In this document: positions 6,605 to 9,478 of the stretch, one piece after another
Layout: every line of letters starts with the position of its first letter
Position numbering within the stretch: position 1 is the stretch's first letter
Source of the DNA: DATKMG01 sp035541995
GTDB taxonomy: Bacteria; Acidobacteriota; Terriglobia; Versatilivoradales; Versatilivoraceae
Assembly (NCBI GenBank): GCA_035541995.1
Contig: DATKMG010000080.1
Span: 1-9,478 of the forward strand
Reading direction: 5' to 3'
Length of the DNA stretch: 9,478 nucleotides
Program-made: the position numbers and the translations under genes
The notes under the pieces: model-generated
Database searches by the model: none
Seen by the model: the letters and a program-made list of their open reading frames with translations, nothing else
Told to the model about the DNA's origin: nothing

Positions 6605-7252
6605 ATGGGTATCAACATAGGTCACGAGTTACTGGATGTCCCATTTGGAGATATGATCTTAAGTATGGCCAGTGCGATTGCAGACAGTCAGGTCAAACTC
6701 GACATGGCGTCGCTCGGCACACTGAAGGTGCTTGCCCACACTAAGTTTGACTTTATTCCAGATGTTACCGAAGTGCTGGAGCCTGTCCCGAAGTTGGTTA
6801 TCACCAACCAGGGAGCCATCACGGTGACGGGTGTGGACGTGTCCAGTACGGTCGGGGACCCGGTCCAGATGACGCTACTTCAGGCGGGCCTGGTACCTAC
6901 CTTTTATCAGTTTACAGAAACTGATATTCAAGTCGTCATCTCCATCAAGGCGACTGTCAACACAGAAGTCTCTGTCGACGCAGGCTTCTCGTTTGACGAC
7001 ACCCTCACCGCGGAGATGGGCTTCGGAGGAGGGATTTCCAGCTTCTTTGGCGGTCCCAGCGGTAAGATCACCAACACAACTCACTTCGCCTCTCACGTGA
7101 ATGTCACGACGTCCAATAAATATTCGTATGAGGCTCAGGGAGCTAGTACGCTGAAGACCACGCTAAAACCCGTGGCGGCCCCATCGCGGGTACTGCCCAA
7201 GTTCATTACCGTGAATGCATTGGTCACCCCACCGCAGATTACTATGACCTAA
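6605..7252 (+). CDS. Paralogue 1 of an uncharacterised tandem family
   Basis: I do not recognise this 215-residue protein. An N-terminal amphipathic helix (about 8-45) contains AIADSQVKLDMAS. IPDVTEVLEP (51-60) leads into strands ending ITVTGVDVS (72-80). LLQAGLVPTFYQFTE (91-105) starts a conserved block, followed by a strand at about 106-116. Residues about 118-165 are a Gly/Phe/Thr-rich region (GFGGGISSFFGGPSG at 139-153) absent from the next protein. The end, YSYEAQGASTLKTTLKPV (173-190) plus ITVNAL (201-206), is shared with the next gene. There is no signal peptide, membrane helix, Cys or Trp. The mostly beta C-terminal part and the lack of catalytic motifs suggest a structural or binding protein. 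The start is ATG 6605 with a strong ribosome site. It is probably the first gene of its own transcript and is also reachable by read-through from the glycosyltransferase promoter. Confidence 0.82.
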   Translation: MGINIGHELLDVPFGDMILSMASAIADSQVKLDMASLGTLKVLAHTKFDFIPDVTEVLEPVPKLVITNQGAITVTGVDVSSTVGDPVQMTLLQAGLVPTFYQFTETDIQVVISIKATVNTEVSVDAGFSFDDTLTAEMGFGGGISSFFGGPSGKITNTTHFASHVNVTTSNKYSYEAQGASTLKTTLKPVAAPSRVLPKFITVNALVTPPQITMT

Positions 7253-7271
7253 AGAGAATGAGGAAAGGGAT

Positions 7272-7856
7272 ATGCCTACTACCATAGCTCAAGTCGGCGC
7301 TGAGTTGGCGGAAGTTCCTATCAGCCAGCTTATCACCAATGTTGCTCAGGGGATTGCGGACGGGCAACGCGCCCTCGACTTGGCATCGATCCAGACACTG
7401 ATTGCACTCTCCAATACCATGGTCGATCTGATTCCTGAGGTGACGGAGGTTATTACTCCGTCACCCTTCCAGGTACAGGTTTCCGGCCAAGCTCCAGTGG
7501 AAATAACAGGGGCGAGGGTGATGGCAAGTGCCGCCGCTCCAGTGGCCATGAGCGCCCTACAGGCGGGCATCGTGCCTTCCTTCTATCAATTCACCGAAGC
7601 CACGATCGCACTCAAGATGTCGGTTCAGATTCGCGAGGCCCAGGAGGAAGATGATGAAGGCACGCGTCGGCCGATTTTCCTGCTCTACGGTTCAAGTGTG
7701 AATTTCAAAACTCAGAATACTTATTCTTACTCGGCTGATGCCTCCAGTAGTATTACAGTAGTCATGAAGCCGATTCCGGCTCCGTCCCGGCTTGTCCCCT
7801 CAACGATCACAGTTAATGCCCTGGGGCCGAGCCCAACGGTAACGGTAACACCTTGA
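7272..7856 (+). CDS. Paralogue 2 of the uncharacterised tandem family
   Basis: This 194-residue protein is collinear with the preceding gene product. Shared blocks are the N-terminal helix with GIADGQRALDLASIQTL (27-43), IPEVTEVI (54-61), LQAGIVPSFYQFTE (96-109), a strand at about 110-120, YSYSADASSSITVVMKPI (151-168), APSRLVP (170-176) and ITVNAL (179-184). The Gly/Phe-rich middle of paralogue 1 is replaced by a shorter, charged loop, AQEEDDEGTRRP (123-134). It has no Cys, no Trp, no signal peptide and no membrane segment. The conserved blocks mark a common fold: a helical N-terminus and a beta C-terminus. GAGGA at 7260-7264 precedes ATG 7272 by seven bases; the gap from paralogue 1 is 19 bases, so the two are in one operon. 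The function is unknown. Keeping two collinear but diverged copies suggests distinct subunits rather than dosage. Confidence 0.82.
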   Translation: MPTTIAQVGAELAEVPISQLITNVAQGIADGQRALDLASIQTLIALSNTMVDLIPEVTEVITPSPFQVQVSGQAPVEITGARVMASAAAPVAMSALQAGIVPSFYQFTEATIALKMSVQIREAQEEDDEGTRRPIFLLYGSSVNFKTQNTYSYSADASSSITVVMKPIPAPSRLVPSTITVNALGPSPTVTVTP

Positions 7857-7858
7857 GT

Positions 7859-7880
7859 GCTCCGGCTCGAAAGCAGGAGC
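7859..7880 (+). other. RNA hairpin between paralogues 2 and 3
   Basis: GCTCCGGCT (7859-7867) pairs with AGCAGGAGC (7872-7880) through a CGAA loop, giving eight pairs and one G-A mismatch. No T run follows, so it is not a normal terminator. It starts two bases after the stop of paralogue 2, in the 80-base gap before paralogue 3. It could protect the upstream mRNA end, mark a processing site, or slow the polymerase, so that the genes on either side are made in different amounts. Confidence 0.45.
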
Positions 7881-7936
7881 CTCGTAACCAATTGCCAACC
7901 AGATACCGTGATGTTAATCCTTCGGAATGAGGAAAT

Positions 7937-8632
7937 ATGGCTGACCCGCTTACAAACGTAGTTGAGGTTTTTTCTGCTCCGATCGAGAGTGTCATCATCG
8001 CACTCGGCACAGGAATTGCTGAGGCTCAAAAGCAGCTCGATGCGAATTCTATCGCAACCCAGGAAGCGCTCGACACAGATCCGATCCTTTCCCGCTACGG
8101 GCTGCAGGCCACCTGGTATCAGTTTCCTCGAGTCGACCTGCAACTGAAAATTGCCTTGAGTGTTACCCAGGATAGCGCGCCTCCAACGATGAGGGCGGGA
8201 GCTGTGGCCCTACCCATGGCGATCAGCGCATCCCCTTTGCGTTTGCAGCTTCAACCCGTCAGTGCATCCTATCAAACCCAGTTCGATTATGATGCACAAG
8301 CTTCCAGCACAATTACACTTTCCATCGTTCCTGTGACGCCGCCCCGCCCCAACGACCCAGTCACGATCCAGCCGGCCATGACGCCACTCGAAGTTCAAAA
8401 CGCTGCCCTTGCCAGCGCCGCCCAATTCGTTACCACCAAGGATGGTCAAGGGAATACTGTGCCTGCTGACGTAGACGGCTCGGGTAACAAGCTTCAGTTC
8501 GATGTCAACTTCAACGCCGCTGGGCGCCTTTGGTACGTGCTGCAATACGCTCCTTCCAACAGGGCTGTTGCCCCAGTCGTAGTTGCCGTGGATGATGCAA
8601 CAAAATCGGTGCGAATAATCAGCACTCCATAA
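7937..8632 (+). CDS. Paralogue 3, rearranged, with an extra C-terminal domain
   Basis: This 231-residue protein is a more distant member of the tandem family. It keeps the helix GIAEAQKQLDANSIAT (26-41), LQATWYQFPRVDLQLKIALS (56-75, matching the FYQFTE block), FDYDAQASSTITLSIVPV (116-133) and PPRPNDPVTI (135-144). It lacks about 40 residues between the helix and the motif, the region that holds IPxVTEV and its strands in the other two. After about residue 145 it gains a new part of about 85 residues: a helix (150-163), a Gly/Asn/Asp-rich turn (168-184) and strands LQFDVNFNAAGRLWYVLQYA (186-205) and VVVAVDD (214-220). It has no Cys, signal peptide or membrane segment. ATG 7937 follows GAGGA 7929-7933. 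Paired stops (TAATAA) end it. The function is unknown; it may connect the paralogue layer to another partner. Confidence 0.8.
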   Translation: MADPLTNVVEVFSAPIESVIIALGTGIAEAQKQLDANSIATQEALDTDPILSRYGLQATWYQFPRVDLQLKIALSVTQDSAPPTMRAGAVALPMAISASPLRLQLQPVSASYQTQFDYDAQASSTITLSIVPVTPPRPNDPVTIQPAMTPLEVQNAALASAAQFVTTKDGQGNTVPADVDGSGNKLQFDVNFNAAGRLWYVLQYAPSNRAVAPVVVAVDDATKSVRIISTP

Positions 8633-8646
8633 TAAGAGGATGATCC

Positions 8647-9411
8647 GTGGCCAAAGTCCCGCCATTCAAGCCCAGCATCGACATTGGTAAAGTTGTCTCG
8701 GTGATTCGGGGTATCCAGAATATTCAAAATATCGAGCAGTTTAACGCCCAGAAACCTCAGTTTATTCAAGCAGTCTCAGACCTGCAAACCCACTTGACCG
8801 AGACACAGTCTCAAATTGACAATCTGAACGGCACAATCAGCCAGAATCAGACAAACATTGCCAATTTGCAGAGTCAAAATGCCTCCCTGACCCAAGACAA
8901 TGCGAACATGCAAGCAACAATCGACCAACTCAACAAGAGGCTCGCAGGATTGGCCCAGCCGCCGCCGACGGCTAGTACGATCGATCTGGCTACTTCATTG
9001 AAGGGGGTTTTCGATTCTATCCAGCAGCAAGCACGGCAGCAGGCAGAAGGGGGAGCAGCGACAACCATTCGCAGCATGGACTTCTCGATTAAGACACAGG
9101 TGACGGTACAGCCTGACTCGACAGGAAAATTCCAGACAGTTTTGCGGCTGCCCACTCCGGAAACACCAATCGATCCTGATCAACTATCGACTTTGTCCCT
9201 ATCTTTTGGTTCAATTCCGGGCACCACTCCTTCCCGTGCGCCGATCATCGACACCCCCACTGCAGTTCCGCCTCCGCGAACGGCCGCGCCCCCGCCCACG
9301 ACTGTGCGGGCCCCGGACTCTACGGAGCAACCTGCCGCTGGGTCACCATCCGGCAGGTCCTCCAAAAAGGAATCCCGCAAGGCAAGAAGTCCATCAAGGA
9401 AGAAGTCATAG
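8647..9411 (+). CDS. Coiled-coil protein with Pro/Thr-rich linker and basic tail
   Basis: I do not recognise this 254-residue protein. GTG 8647 follows AGAGGA (8635-8640) by six bases, 14 bases after paralogue 3. Residues about 33-102 form a long coiled coil rich in Gln and Asn, with hydrophobic residues (L, I) at heptad spacing. After a PPP turn (105-107), a helix (about 112-134) and DFSIKTQVTVQPDSTG (145-160) resemble the helix-then-strand part of the paralogues, with a further strand pair to about 190. Residues 191-232 are Pro/Thr/Ala-rich and probably extended. The last 20 residues are Ser/Lys/Arg-rich (SKKESRKARSPSRKKS), net strongly positive, able to bind nucleic acid or another polyanion. 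It has no Cys, signal peptide or membrane segment. Coiled coil plus flexible arm suggests an oligomerising organiser or tether; the Ser/Thr-rich arm could also be a glycosylation site. Function is inference. Confidence 0.78.
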   Translation: MAKVPPFKPSIDIGKVVSVIRGIQNIQNIEQFNAQKPQFIQAVSDLQTHLTETQSQIDNLNGTISQNQTNIANLQSQNASLTQDNANMQATIDQLNKRLAGLAQPPPTASTIDLATSLKGVFDSIQQQARQQAEGGAATTIRSMDFSIKTQVTVQPDSTGKFQTVLRLPTPETPIDPDQLSTLSLSFGSIPGTTPSRAPIIDTPTAVPPPRTAAPPPTTVRAPDSTEQPAAGSPSGRSSKKESRKARSPSRKKS

Positions 9412-9462
9412 AAAGGGTCGGATACAGATTGGTTCTTAAATGAGCAGAAATCGCGTTACGTT

Positions 9463-9470
9463 GGTGGAGA
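9463..9470 (+). promoter_or_regulatory. Ribosome site at the right edge
   Basis: GGTGGAGA lies four bases before ATG 9475, in the same style as the ribosome sites of paralogues 2 and 3. It points to a further gene of the same operon starting at 9475. Confidence 0.5.
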
Positions 9471-9474
9471 AAAT

Positions 9475-9478
9475 ATGG
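9475..9478 (+). CDS. Start of a further gene, cut by the window edge
   Basis: ATG 9475 follows a good ribosome site and continues outside the window. An alternative is ATG 9440, whose frame is open for 13 codons to the edge but has no visible ribosome site. Both are + strand, so the operon probably goes on. Nothing can be said about the product. Confidence 0.4.

Noticed and set aside
7892..7918. Possible promoter before paralogue 3 (TTGCCA with GTTAAT)
   Set aside because: The spacer is only 15 bases and the -10 matches four of six bases with no extended element, so it is too weak to list.
6605..9411. Prophage tail or contractile injection system genes
   Set aside because: The beta-rich paralogues and coiled-coil protein recall structural phage proteins, but no sheath, tube, baseplate, capsid, portal, terminase or AAA+ ATPase signature is present in the window.
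8647..9411. Secreted or membrane-anchored coiled-coil protein
   Set aside because: The N-terminus (MAKVPPFKPSIDIGK) has no signal peptide or hydrophobic segment, and none occurs later.

Overview
The window is bacterial, with tightly packed genes that are all on the + strand, several GTG starts and moderate GC by eye. The envelope enzymes (a transglycosylase tail followed by a TPR + AMIN + Amidase_3 protein) suggest a diderm. The wording of the amidase catalytic domain recalls Acidobacteriota. That lineage guess is family memory, not a computed result. No RNA gene, insertion sequence, CRISPR array or prophage integration signal was seen.

Left half (1-3909), conventional genes: the C-terminal end of a soluble lytic transglycosylase, then an N-acetylmuramoyl-L-alanine amidase of the AmiC type; both act on peptidoglycan. 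Next is a two-gene module with overlapping ends, a 65-residue helical protein and a MNT/AbiEii-like nucleotidyltransferase, which resembles a toxin-antitoxin pair. Last is a PxpA/YcsF (5-oxoprolinase subunit A) gene without its usual partners. A gap of about 340 bases follows, holding a likely intrinsic terminator and a likely extended -10 promoter.

Right half (4248-9478), the unusual part: a large GT-B glycosyltransferase with a second GT-like half; a 124-residue protein whose predicted pattern resembles the subtilisin propeptide / inhibitor I9 fold; a second extended -10 promoter; three tandem paralogues (215, 194 and 231 residues) sharing a helix, an FYQFTE-type motif and a YxYxAxxSS strand; and a coiled-coil protein with a Pro/Thr-rich linker and a basic tail. 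A further gene seems to start at the right edge. I do not recognise a described function for the paralogue family. The five proteins after the glycosyltransferase contain no cysteine in about 1,018 residues and have no visible signal peptide or membrane segment. My reading, which is inference, is a multi-subunit assembly built from divergent copies of one fold plus a coiled-coil organiser, possibly modified by the glycosyltransferase. This is the best candidate for an undescribed system in the window.
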